This document shows positions 8,147 to 15,729 of a stretch of 32,427 nucleotides of DNA, piece by piece (position 1 is the first letter of the stretch; each line of letters opens with the position of its first letter). The position numbers were made by a program, and so were the translations under genes. The notes under the pieces were generated by a model. It made no database searches and was not told the DNA's origin. It saw only the letters and a list, made by a program, of their open reading frames with translations. The stretch comes from JAZRYE01 sp045600585 (GTDB taxonomy: Bacteria > Bacillota_I > Bacilli_A > RFN20 > CAG-826): assembly GCA_045600585.1 (NCBI GenBank), contig JAZRYE010000038.1, positions 1 through 32,427 of the forward strand, given 5' to 3'.

Positions 8147-9451
8147 TCATGCAACTTTAACTTGAGTTTTGTTTTCGCTTTTAATTTCGCCTGCTTTAGT
8201 AAGTGCCCATTTTGTAACTAACGGACCTGTTAATTCATATATCATTGTTGACATAATGATAACTGTATAAACAAGTGAACCAGTTTCTTCATGGCCAACA
8301 GCTGTTAAGAATTTTTGAGCATTACCTGCTAAACCTAAAGCAACACCAGCTTGTGGTAGTAATGTGAAACCAAGATATTTTTTAACAACTGGTTCGCAGT
8401 TTGTAACTTGACTACCAAGTGCTGCTCCAGAAATCTTACCAAAGACTCTAAATGATAAATAGATAAGAGCGATACCAATAACTAATAATGCTTGATCACT
8501 TCCGAAAATACCAAAGTTGAGATTTGAACCAGAAATGATAAAGAAGAGCATGAATATTGGGGAAGTAAATTTATCAAGATATTCATATGTTGAATCCATA
8601 CCTCTAGCAAGGTTTGCGTATAAGCCACCTAATGCCATAATAGTAAGTAAAGATGATAATTGGAAAGAATAACCTAAACCAATAAGGGAACCTAAATCAA
8701 TTTGAGCAATGCCAACACAAAGGATAACTGCAGCAATAATAGAAATTAATCTATTATGCCTTGATTTAAACCATCTAGTTGAAATACCGGTTAAGAATCC
8801 AAATAATGCACCTAAAAGTAAAGAAATGATAATTTCAGAAACCGGAATTATAATTGCTTCAATTACATTAAATTCGCCACCAATTTGAATAATTTGAGCA
8901 ATAGAGAACATGACTGAGAATGCAATAAGTGCAACTGCATCATCAAACGCAACTACAGGAATTAATGTCTCAGTAACAGGACCTCTAGCTTTGTATTGAT
9001 TGATAACGAGTAAAGTAGCAGCTGGTGCTGTAGCACAAGCAATACTACCAAAGATAAGAATCATTGGAATTGTTAAACCGATATTTTTCATGCCACAGAA
9101 ATAAGCAATAAATAAGCCAGCAACAACAAAAACAGCGCCACCTAAAGCTTCTAAAATTGAAATAATAGTGGCTCTTTTACCAACTTTCTTTAATGCGGAT
9201 ACTTTAAATGAACCACCAATGGTAAAGGCAATGAATCCAAGAGCGATTTCGCTCATCCAACTCATTCCTTTGATGATGTTGTTGAAAGCACCTTGATTTA
9301 TCCAACCAATAACCCAAGGTCCAATAATAATACCGCCAAGTAAATAACCAGTTACATTTGGGAAATGGATTTTCTTCATCAATTTAGAGATGAGTAAGCC
9401 CACAGCTAAAGCTAGTCCAACCCAAAGGATGCACTGAACTTTAATATCCAT
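8147..9451 (-). CDS. Cation/proton antiporter (CPA superfamily, Na_H_Exchanger domain)
   Basis: This 434-residue integral membrane protein should exchange Na+ or K+ for protons. It shows about 12 hydrophobic segments from residue 7 to about 415. Characteristic features are the G-Y-L-L-G-G-I-I-I-G-P segment (about 35-45), the unwound-helix region A-T-A-P-A-A-T and the ion-site F-D-D-A-V-A-L. It ends in a short charged tail (K-S-E-N-K) with no RCK, CBS or USP domain, so a regulatory module is missing from the polypeptide. Its start overlaps the stop of the PII-like gene by one base (TAATG), which implies coupled synthesis and that the PII-like protein is the missing regulator (inference). Ion specificity cannot be read from the sequence. 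Confidence 0.9.
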   Translation of the reverse strand: MDIKVQCILWVGLALAVGLLISKLMKKIHFPNVTGYLLGGIIIGPWVIGWINQGAFNNIIKGMSWMSEIALGFIAFTIGGSFKVSALKKVGKRATIISILEALGGAVFVVAGLFIAYFCGMKNIGLTIPMILIFGSIACATAPAATLLVINQYKARGPVTETLIPVVAFDDAVALIAFSVMFSIAQIIQIGGEFNVIEAIIIPVSEIIISLLLGALFGFLTGISTRWFKSRHNRLISIIAAVILCVGIAQIDLGSLIGLGYSFQLSSLLTIMALGGLYANLARGMDSTYEYLDKFTSPIFMLFFIISGSNLNFGIFGSDQALLVIGIALIYLSFRVFGKISGAALGSQVTNCEPVVKKYLGFTLLPQAGVALGLAGNAQKFLTAVGHEETGSLVYTVIIMSTMIYELTGPLVTKWALTKAGEIKSENKTQVKVA

Positions 9452-9780
9452 TAGAACGAACCTTCAAATCTTTCTAATGGTAAAACAAACATACCGCCAT
9501 CAGAAGCTGTGAAATTTTCTGTGGTTCTACGAATAATTGATAAGATATCTTCAACTTTTTCCTCATTAGCAACAATATAAATTGTTGTATTTCCATCGTA
9601 TTTAGGAGAATCGATAGAAGCTAATGAAACAAACATTGGGACTTCTCCTCCGTTGGCTAAAGTCTTTCTTAAACTAGATGAAGTAATAACTGTTCCGTTA
9701 TATCCTGCATTAGATAAAGCCTCAAGAGTAATTTCTGTTATATCGTGTCTATTAATGACTGCAAATATTAAATGTTTCAT
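9451..9780 (-). CDS. PII-like / PstA-like signalling protein paired with the antiporter
   Basis: The 109 residues follow a PII-type ferredoxin-like pattern: strand K-H-L-I-F-A-V-I-N, helix, strand, a flexible loop (about 37-63), then G-N-T-T-I-Y-I-V, helix K-V-E-D-I-L-S-I-I-R-R, and the C-terminal strand M-F-V-L-P-L-E-R-F. The G-N-T-T motif, the F-V-L-P-x-E-x-F ending and the length all recall PstA/DarA, the trimeric c-di-AMP receptor. The loops differ: PstA has a short T-loop and long B-loop, whereas here the first loop is long and the second short, as in classical PII. Canonical GlnB is less likely because its T-loop signature is absent. A good AGAGGT site precedes the ATG. It probably binds a nucleotide and controls the antiporter (inference). 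Confidence 0.75.
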   Translation of the reverse strand: MKHLIFAVINRHDITEITLEALSNAGYNGTVITSSSLRKTLANGGEVPMFVSLASIDSPKYDGNTTIYIVANEEKVEDILSIIRRTTENFTASDGGMFVLPLERFEGSF

Positions 9781-9805
9781 AATTTTTACCTCTTTTTGAA
9801 ATTAC

Positions 9806-9833
9806 ATAATATGCCTAAAAAAATTTTTTACAA
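9806..9833 (-). promoter_or_regulatory. Promoter of the PII-like/antiporter operon
   Basis: On the - strand TTGTAA (9828-9833) and TATTAT (9806-9811) are 16 bp apart. They give a short leader with AGAGGT before ATG 9780. The promoter is back to back with that of the tmRNA. Confidence 0.65.
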
Positions 9834-9841
9834 TATATTTA

Positions 9842-9869
9842 TTGAAAAAATGTATTCCTATGCTAAAAT
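9842..9869 (+). promoter_or_regulatory. Promoter of the tmRNA gene
   Basis: TTGAAA (9842-9847) and TAAAAT (9864-9869) are 16 bp apart. Transcription would begin near 9876, about 18 nt before the mature 5' end, leaving a short leader for RNase P to remove. Confidence 0.7.
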
Positions 9870-9893
9870 GACAACACGCTTGAGATAACACAT

Positions 9894-10292
9894 GGGGTTG
9901 AATTAGTTTCGACAGAGGTGTGCTAGGCTCTAACTGCAGTCGGGTGGTCACCGTGATAACCAAACAAAAATAACTGACAACAGTTATATGAGAGCTCCTA
10001 GAGCTCAATCTCTCTGCTTAGCTTAATTAGCTCCCGACGTTAGGGTTCCGGTCTCTTTAGATCGGGCAGAGCATCCCCCAAGGTTTAGCCTTTCACGCTT
10101 GGTTAGGGTGTCAGACCAAAAGGATAGCTTATGACAGGAGGCATGCTCGTTATAAGTGAAACTTAGTTTGTCTCGGATAGTCGCTTTGTCAATATGGCTA
10201 AACTATCTTAAATCTTAAATATTGTCTAAACTGTAGACGTTATTGAAGAGTCACTTTTGGACCGGGAGGGCAGCTCTCCCGCAGCTCCACCA
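9894..10292 (+). ncRNA. ssrA: tmRNA (ssrA), with unusual D- and T-loops
   Basis: tmRNA rescues stalled ribosomes by acting first as alanyl-tRNA and then as a short mRNA. The 5' end GGGGUUG (9894-9900) pairs with CAGCUCC (10282-10288), including the G3-U wobble that AlaRS recognises. ACCA follows, with CCA encoded at 10290-10292. The 5' domain keeps UUUCGACAG. The tag reading frame lies at 9976-10026 and a pseudoknot-rich region follows; the total of 399 nt is normal. Oddly, the T-arm (stem about 10265-10269 with 10277-10281) has loop GGCAGCU in place of UUCRANY, and the D-loop has one G before UUUCGAC where two are usual. See findings. Confidence 0.93.
9976..10026 (+). other. tmRNA proteolysis-tag reading frame
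   Basis: After the resume signal AUAACU, which also precedes the Bacillus tag, the frame GAC...GCT TAA encodes DNSYMRAPRAQSLCLA. With the alanine carried by tmRNA the tag is 17 residues. The hydrophobic end L-C-L-A fits recognition by Clp or Lon-type proteases, though most tags end in A-A or A-L-A. The resume position is by analogy with Bacillus; an earlier in-frame GAT at 9955 is possible. Confidence 0.75.
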
Positions 10293-10304
10293 AGCGTAAA
10301 TAAT

Positions 10305-10328
10305 ATACTAGCTTTGCTAGTATTTTTA
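10305..10328 (+). terminator. Terminator of tmRNA
   Basis: ATACTAGC (10305-10312) and GCTAGTAT (10316-10323) form a perfect 8-bp stem with loop TTT. A T-rich tail follows. Confidence 0.85.
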
Positions 10329-10337
10329 TTTTCTTTA

Positions 10338-10366
10338 TTGTATTAATTCTTTTGTATATTTATTAT
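10338..10366 (+). promoter_or_regulatory. Leaderless-type promoter of the phosphatase lipoprotein
   Basis: TTGTAT (10338-10343) and TATTAT (10361-10366) are 17 bp apart. The -10 box ends 6 nt before ATG 10373, so the start codon itself is the expected transcription start. There is no Shine-Dalgarno sequence. Confidence 0.65.
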
Positions 10367-10372
10367 TTAAAT

Positions 10373-11824
10373 ATGAAAAGAAACAAATTGATCTTATTTC
10401 CATTAATTATTTCATTAATTTCTTGTTCAACAGGTAAAGAAGGACATACCCATTCTTTTTCTGATGATTGGAAATACAATAAAACTTATCATTGGCATGA
10501 ATGTGTTTCACCTAATTGTTATGTTCAAAGCGACAAAGGTAATCATGATTTAAAATCAATGGAAAACAATGGACATTATTATTCAACTTGTTTTTGTGGC
10601 TATCAAATTCATAGACATGTCACCTCAAATGTATGGTCTAGCGATGAAACATATCATTATAAAGAATGCTTAGATGTATCATGTAATGAACAAATGAGCA
10701 AAGCGAATCATGTTATCAAACATGTTGAAGAAGACGAAAATGAATACGATATTTGTGAAGTGTGTGGTAGAAAGATGAATGAAAGAGAAACTATAAATTT
10801 TGAATTTGATAACATTAAAGAAGAATATCAATTAGTAGAAGATTTCCCATATTTTTACTTAACAGCTTTGTTTGATAATAGAACTAAATTCCTTCAAAGA
10901 ATGGATGAAGCTTCTAAACCAATAACTATTTCTTGGGGATTAGATGAAGGAGTTACTTCTTTAAAACTATATTACGGATTAAGAAAAGACTTCGCTGATG
11001 CGAAAGTGGTTGAATTAGAGCCAAATGCTAAATCATATAGTTTTATTAATTTATTCAAAGCATCAACTTACTTTATTAAATTAGAAGAAACAGTAATTAA
11101 TGAAACAAAAACAATAACATCAAGCTTTAAAACTGATTCTCTTGGTCCTCGCCCATTAATTATTGATGGCATTAAAAATGTTAGAGATATTGGGGGATAT
11201 GACATTAACGGCCAAATGACTAGTCAAGGTCTTATCTATCGTGGAGGTCAATTAACACCTGATGTTAATTCCTATGATTATTCATTATCTGAGAAAGGTA
11301 AGGTGACTATCTCACAGGATTTAAAAATCAAAACTGAAATTGATTTAAGAACTCCTGAAGAAAGTAAAACCCCTTCCTTAGTAAGTGCAATTCCAAATTG
11401 CAATTTAGTTTTTGAAACAATTAACGGCTATCAAATTAATAATTTCAAATCAAAATATAAAGAAATATTTACTATTCTTTCAAAACCGTCTTCTTATCCA
11501 ATTTATTATCACTGCACAGGAGGCGCAGATCGTACAGGTACATTATCTTATATGATTAATGCTCTCCTTGGAGTTAAAGAATTAGATTTAATTCATGATT
11601 ATGAATTTACTTCCTTCTCTCCATACGATGTCAGATGCACAACTAATGGAGTTTATTCTGGTGATGACTACTGGAAGAACTTTATGAAAGAATTAAACGG
11701 CTATTCTGGTAATACAATACAAGAAAAAGCTACTAATTATTTGTTATCAACAGGTCTAACTCAAAATCAACTTAATAATATTAAATTGATAATGACTGGC
11801 CATATTGATGAAGTAATTGAATAA
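10373..11824 (+). CDS. Lipoprotein with Cys/His repeats and a tyrosine-phosphatase domain
   Basis: I chose ATG 10373 over ATG 10352 because it gives a clean lipoprotein signal, MKRNKLILFPLIISLISC with Cys18 as lipid site, and sits exactly downstream of a -10 box. The mature protein starts with two or three short modules of the pattern H-x-H...W...H-W-H-E-C...C and a C-E-V-C-G zinc-ribbon-like end (about 25-140). A fibronectin-III-like stretch follows (about 165-250). The C-terminal domain begins N-V-R-D-I-G-G-Y and carries T-E-I-D-L-R-T-P-E-E and the catalytic H-C-T-G-G-A-D-R-T-G with Cys381 and Arg387. This matches the Y_phosphatase3 / tyrosine phosphatase superfamily (CX5R). The enzyme is predicted to face the outside of the membrane; its substrate is unknown. 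Confidence 0.85.
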   Translation: MKRNKLILFPLIISLISCSTGKEGHTHSFSDDWKYNKTYHWHECVSPNCYVQSDKGNHDLKSMENNGHYYSTCFCGYQIHRHVTSNVWSSDETYHYKECLDVSCNEQMSKANHVIKHVEEDENEYDICEVCGRKMNERETINFEFDNIKEEYQLVEDFPYFYLTALFDNRTKFLQRMDEASKPITISWGLDEGVTSLKLYYGLRKDFADAKVVELEPNAKSYSFINLFKASTYFIKLEETVINETKTITSSFKTDSLGPRPLIIDGIKNVRDIGGYDINGQMTSQGLIYRGGQLTPDVNSYDYSLSEKGKVTISQDLKIKTEIDLRTPEESKTPSLVSAIPNCNLVFETINGYQINNFKSKYKEIFTILSKPSSYPIYYHCTGGADRTGTLSYMINALLGVKELDLIHDYEFTSFSPYDVRCTTNGVYSGDDYWKNFMKELNGYSGNTIQEKATNYLLSTGLTQNQLNNIKLIMTGHIDEVIE

Positions 11825-11832
11825 GGCAAAAG

Positions 11833-11866
11833 AAAAGATGGACTTAATAACTAAATCCATCTTTTT
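11833..11866. terminator. Bidirectional terminator between convergent genes
   Basis: AAAAGATGGA (11833-11842) pairs perfectly with TCCATCTTTT (11856-11865) around a 13-nt loop, with T-rich sequence after it. It serves the phosphatase gene ending at 11824 and the hydrolase gene ending at 11881. Confidence 0.88.
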
Positions 11867-11880
11867 GTTTGCTTATATTT

Positions 11881-14049
11881 TTAGCAATACATAATTGCAG
11901 AGCCACCTGTAACAATCCAACAAGCAAGGATTGCAACAATTAAAGCTCCGACAAATACGTTACCTGTTTTTCTATAGCAATATGTGCAGATAAAGCTGAA
12001 GACAATTACTTGAGGAGCAAAGACGATAAGTAAAGACATAAATGGTCCACCGAAAGTAGTGGAGAATAATAAGTCAGCGCCAGGTCCAAAGCCCATGAAG
12101 AATGGAATGTATTCTAAAAGAATAATAAAGAGAATACCACCGACCATGCATAATGCATATTTATACCAGCATGATAAGAATGCTTTAAAGCCTTTCTTTT
12201 CTGTATTTGGTACTCTACTTGCAGCGAAAATTCTTGAGTTATTAAGAACAAAGAATAAGGCAAAGAATGGAATATAAACCATGAATTGTCCAAATCTTGC
12301 CCAGTTAAATCCTTTGAAGAATGGCCAGATGAAACGGAAGTCTAATTGGAAAATAGCTTGGCAAATTATTGTTTGTAAATACATCCAAACAACACCTGCT
12401 AATACGACAATGGCGGATTTGCCTAATAACGCCCAATCAAATTTGTTTTTATGTTCTTCATCGTCTCTAGCAAAACCAAGATCAACAAAGTCGATATTCT
12501 CAACTTCAATACCAGCTTTTGCTTTTTTCTTTCTCTTAAACCATGGGATTAATGTAAATCCAAGCATGACAAGAATTAGAATTAAATACCAAATTAAGAA
12601 GCCGTTACCAATAGTCATTGAGAATACTCTTTCTGGTAATGGGAATAATCCATGTCCTAGTTGTGTACAGAATGGATATGTTAATGCGGAAATTGCCATT
12701 GTAAGCAAAGCACCTTTCCACCATTTCCAACCTGATTTAACTTTTTCTGGTCTATTTGGTACACCAGCAAATACTGGTGCAAACCATTTGCTAGGCTTAA
12801 ACATCATAACCATAGCAACGACTGATGCAATAGCGGTTAACATAGCAGCAAATACTAGTGATTCTTTTGCTAAGAATGTATGATTTGCAGCATCAATTGT
12901 TAATGGTGTGTTTGTAGCGGATGCACACCAATTAAGTGCATCTGTGATAGCTTTGTTATTATGAGTTAACAATCTATGATTAGTAACATATAAGTTTCTT
13001 CTAACTGAAGTGCCAGTAGTGAAATTTTCATGGAATGTTTTATTCCATTCACATTGATTTGGATTTGTTACTCCTAAGAAGTTTGCAGATTGTTCATCAT
13101 GAATAACTTCATCTCCACAAGGTTTTGTATTGTAGTCTCTAAAATAATTAAATTCATCGTATTTTGCTGTAAGAATTAATACGTTATTCCAGAAAACATC
13201 AGGAATGTTATCACCGTTTTTATCGTATGCTAATCTTCCTAAGCTATCTCTTGTTGTTTTAAATATTTCACCAGCTTGAAGGATTGTAGCTCTAGGAGTG
13301 ATATCAACACCATTTAAAGTAGCACCTGCCATTGCTGCAGAAACTGACCAAGATGCCCAAGTACCCATCGAGTGACCAGTAACGATCATTCTTGTATTAT
13401 CGACATAATTTTGAGCAGCTAACCAAGCATATGCAGCTGTACCACCCATAGATGAGTCTTTAATATAGTTTGGAGTCTTACTTGTTGTTCCATCTTCATT
13501 AGCCCATTCTGAATATTTAGAAATGAAAAAGTCTAAGTTTGAGAAGTTCATCATTACTTTGTAACGATTTGGACCACCAATTAATGAATATGTTCCATCT
13601 TCTTCTTTATCCCAACCATAACATGTTTTAGCAACTTTGTGATTAACATAACCTCTACTTGCAATACCAAGAGTAGTGGAACCATGTCCGAATTCATCAA
13701 TTGCTAAAGCGACATAACCATGTCTTGCTAATTCAAGCGCATAACCTGCTGATGTTTCATGGTCGTTTTGATAACCGTGTAAACATAAAGCTGCTGGAGC
13801 TTTATTGGACCCATTTACTCCTTTAGGGATGTAAATTTTGTAACCGACATTACAATCTTCTCCATCAACTGTCGTTATTTGAATTTCTCCGGATTCAACA
13901 GTTATTTTGCCCCAATCCTTTTGGAAACCATCTGCTAAACCCATGCACGCGAAAGTAGTAATTAATAAGGAGCATAAAACGATTAATTGTTTCTTTACTT
14001 CTTTAATGTATTGTCCGACTTTCACGAAAAAAGATTTGAATTTGTTCAT
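11881..14049 (-). CDS. Alpha/beta hydrolase fused to a multi-pass membrane domain
   Basis: The 722-residue protein has an N-terminal transmembrane helix (about 21-38), then an alpha/beta-hydrolase domain (about 65-390), then six to eight hydrophobic segments from about 400 to the end. Visible hydrolase features are the oxyanion-loop L-C-L-H-G-Y at about 88-93 and the nucleophile elbow G-H-S-M-G with Ser227. Candidate acid and histidine residues lie in T-A-K-Y-D-E-F and V-T-N-H-R-L. The topology puts the hydrolase outside the cell. Substrate is unknown; an esterase, lipase or acyl-peptidase role is possible. AAGGAGAAAGG before ATG 14049 is a strong ribosome site. It is single-gene and divergent from glycerate kinase. 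Confidence 0.8.
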   Translation of the reverse strand: MNKFKSFFVKVGQYIKEVKKQLIVLCSLLITTFACMGLADGFQKDWGKITVESGEIQITTVDGEDCNVGYKIYIPKGVNGSNKAPAALCLHGYQNDHETSAGYALELARHGYVALAIDEFGHGSTTLGIASRGYVNHKVAKTCYGWDKEEDGTYSLIGGPNRYKVMMNFSNLDFFISKYSEWANEDGTTSKTPNYIKDSSMGGTAAYAWLAAQNYVDNTRMIVTGHSMGTWASWSVSAAMAGATLNGVDITPRATILQAGEIFKTTRDSLGRLAYDKNGDNIPDVFWNNVLILTAKYDEFNYFRDYNTKPCGDEVIHDEQSANFLGVTNPNQCEWNKTFHENFTTGTSVRRNLYVTNHRLLTHNNKAITDALNWCASATNTPLTIDAANHTFLAKESLVFAAMLTAIASVVAMVMMFKPSKWFAPVFAGVPNRPEKVKSGWKWWKGALLTMAISALTYPFCTQLGHGLFPLPERVFSMTIGNGFLIWYLILILVMLGFTLIPWFKRKKKAKAGIEVENIDFVDLGFARDDEEHKNKFDWALLGKSAIVVLAGVVWMYLQTIICQAIFQLDFRFIWPFFKGFNWARFGQFMVYIPFFALFFVLNNSRIFAASRVPNTEKKGFKAFLSCWYKYALCMVGGILFIILLEYIPFFMGFGPGADLLFSTTFGGPFMSLLIVFAPQVIVFSFICTYCYRKTGNVFVGALIVAILACWIVTGGSAIMYC

Positions 14050-14083
14050 AACCTTTCTCCTTTATTGATAGTTTCATTTTTTC

Positions 14084-14097
14084 ATATCTATAGATAT
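14084..14097. repeat. 14-bp palindrome between divergent genes
   Basis: ATATCTATAGATAT is a perfect palindrome between the divergent hydrolase and glycerate kinase genes. On the - strand a consensus TTGACA (14100-14105) lies directly beside it, but I find no good -10 at normal spacing. It could be an operator for one or both genes. Confidence 0.4.
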
Positions 14098-14106
14098 ACT
14101 GTCAAG

Positions 14107-14135
14107 TTGCTTATATTTTCTATGTGATTTAAAAT
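14107..14135 (+). promoter_or_regulatory. Leaderless-type promoter of glycerate kinase
   Basis: TTGCTT (14107-14112) and TAAAAT (14130-14135) are 17 bp apart. The ATG at 14142 follows the -10 by 6 nt and no Shine-Dalgarno sequence is present. Confidence 0.6.
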
Positions 14136-14141
14136 GAAAAT

Positions 14142-15260
14142 ATGAGAAAAGTTATCATTGCATCTGATTCTTTTAAAGGAACTCTTTCATCAATTGAAAT
14201 TTCTGATATTTTTGCTACGTATATCAAATCTTTGAATCAAGATATTGAAGTAATCAAAATACCAATCGCTGATGGGGGAGAAGGAAGTAACGAAGCAATT
14301 TCAAAATCAATTGAAGGATCTTTTAAAACTATTAAAGTTAAAGGACCATATTTTATTGATATGGAAGTCCAATATTATTTTGATAAGAATAAAACAGCTT
14401 ATATTGAAACAGCTTCTTCAAGCGGTCTTTCATTAGTCCTTGATAATAAAAATCCATCACTAACTACTACTTATGGCTTGGGGCAACAAATTAAAGCCGC
14501 TATTGAAAATGGGGCAAAGCACATTGTTGTTTCTTTAGGTGGCAGCTGTACAAATGATGGGGGATGTGGCTTATTTGCTGCTCTTGGAACTAAGTTCTAC
14601 GATAAAGAAAATATCGAATTTATTCCAACTGGTAAAACTTTAATTAATATCGAGAGAATTGACAATTCTGAAACTGAAGAATTGCTAAAAGATATAAATA
14701 TAACAGCAATGTGTGATGTTAATAATCCTTTCTTTGGTCCTACTGGGGCAGCTTATATTTATTCACCTCAAAAAGGCGCAGATGAAGAAATGGTAAAAAT
14801 GCTAGATGATGGATTAAAACATCTAAGTTCTATTATTTTTAAATGCCTTCACAAAGACATTTCTATATTACCTGGAAGTGGGGCGGCTGGAGGACTTGGT
14901 GGAGGTCTTGTTGCTTTTGGTAACGCACATTTAAAATCCGGAATTGAAACAATTCTTGATTTAGTGGATTTTGATGAAAAACTTAAAGATGTCGAACTTG
15001 TATATTCTGGTGAAGGAAGATTAGACAGACAGTCATTTTCAGGAAAAGTAATCGATGGAGTGGCTAAAAGATGTCAAAAGAAAAATGTTCCTCTTAAATT
15101 AATTGTTGGAGCTTCTTTAATTAATAAAGAAGAAGCCAAACAAATGCTACCTATCATTGATGATATATATGTGACTAACTATCAAAATTTACCATTTGAT
15201 GAAATAAAAAATAAAGCTAGAGAAATGTATATCGATTGTTTAAAACGAAATATACATTAA
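14142..15260 (+). CDS. Glycerate kinase (GlxK/GarK type)
   Basis: This enzyme phosphorylates glycerate to a phosphoglycerate (2-phosphoglycerate in the GarK class) and feeds lower glycolysis. Diagnostic segments are S-D-S-F-K-G-T-L-S (8-16), I-A-D-G-G-E-G-S (about 43-50), the G-G-S-C-T-N-D-G-G loop and G-S-G-A-A-G-G-L-G-G-G. The S-G-E-G-R-L-D region lies near the C-terminus. The length of 372 residues is typical. The gene stands alone and converges on the Nudix gene with a 13-bp gap. No hydroxypyruvate or tartronate pathway genes are beside it. Confidence 0.93.
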   Translation: MRKVIIASDSFKGTLSSIEISDIFATYIKSLNQDIEVIKIPIADGGEGSNEAISKSIEGSFKTIKVKGPYFIDMEVQYYFDKNKTAYIETASSSGLSLVLDNKNPSLTTTYGLGQQIKAAIENGAKHIVVSLGGSCTNDGGCGLFAALGTKFYDKENIEFIPTGKTLINIERIDNSETEELLKDINITAMCDVNNPFFGPTGAAYIYSPQKGADEEMVKMLDDGLKHLSSIIFKCLHKDISILPGSGAAGGLGGGLVAFGNAHLKSGIETILDLVDFDEKLKDVELVYSGEGRLDRQSFSGKVIDGVAKRCQKKNVPLKLIVGASLINKEEAKQMLPIIDDIYVTNYQNLPFDEIKNKAREMYIDCLKRNIH

Positions 15261-15273
15261 CTAGCTTTGATAT

Positions 15274-15729
15274 TTACTTTTTAAGATATCTTTTTAAATC
15301 CTGAATAACTTGTTTATTTCTTGGGTTTAATTTTTCTAATGGAATCTCATCTACATCCATAAAAAATAGACGATTTACTTCACTTATTTGAGGAGTTAAT
15401 TTACCGAGATATCGATCAACTATATAAAATGCATCAACACCAGATATCTCATCTCCATTTGCATAGACATAATGAGTGATATTACCTGAATAAAGCTTAA
15501 AGAATTTAATAGAGATAGCTTCTAAACCTGTCTCTTCCAATAATTCTCTTTTTGCAGCTTCTTCTGCATCTTCATCAACATCAATTGCTCCCCCAGGGAA
15601 ATCATACATTCCGTCATCGCTTCTTTCTTCGATGAGAACTCTATCATCTTTTAAAACGATAACAACTGAATGTGGGATTAATAATGTTTTATGACCGACA
15701 TGTTTTCTTAAGTCTTTGATGTAATCCAT
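15274..15729 (-). CDS. Nudix hydrolase
   Basis: Nudix enzymes cleave nucleoside diphosphates linked to another moiety. The full Nudix box is present at residues 47-69: G47, E53, R61-E62, E65-E66 and G68, in the pattern G-x5-E-x7-R-E-L-L-E-E-T-G-L. At 151 residues it is a single-domain member. The start overlaps the manA stop by one base (TAATG), so it is coupled to manA and may act on a sugar nucleotide, but substrate cannot be told. The family also includes 8-oxo-dGTP and ADP-ribose hydrolases. Confidence 0.9.
   Translation of the reverse strand: MDYIKDLRKHVGHKTLLIPHSVVIVLKDDRVLIEERSDDGMYDFPGGAIDVDEDAEEAAKRELLEETGLEAISIKFFKLYSGNITHYVYANGDEISGVDAFYIVDRYLGKLTPQISEVNRLFFMDVDEIPLEKLNPRNKQVIQDLKRYLKK

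Noticed and set aside
9802..10008. - strand open frame of 68 codons across the tmRNA 5' half
   Set aside because: It is the antisense of tmRNA structure and the promoter region, lacks a ribosome site and resembles no protein.
10352..10372. Upstream ATG for the phosphatase lipoprotein
   Set aside because: It lies within the promoter, before the -10 box, and would spoil the lipoprotein signal by adding M-Y-I-Y-Y-L-N.
12059..12883. + strand open frames inside the alpha/beta hydrolase gene
   Set aside because: They are shadows of the real - strand gene, which has a strong ribosome site, a catalytic motif and membrane segments.
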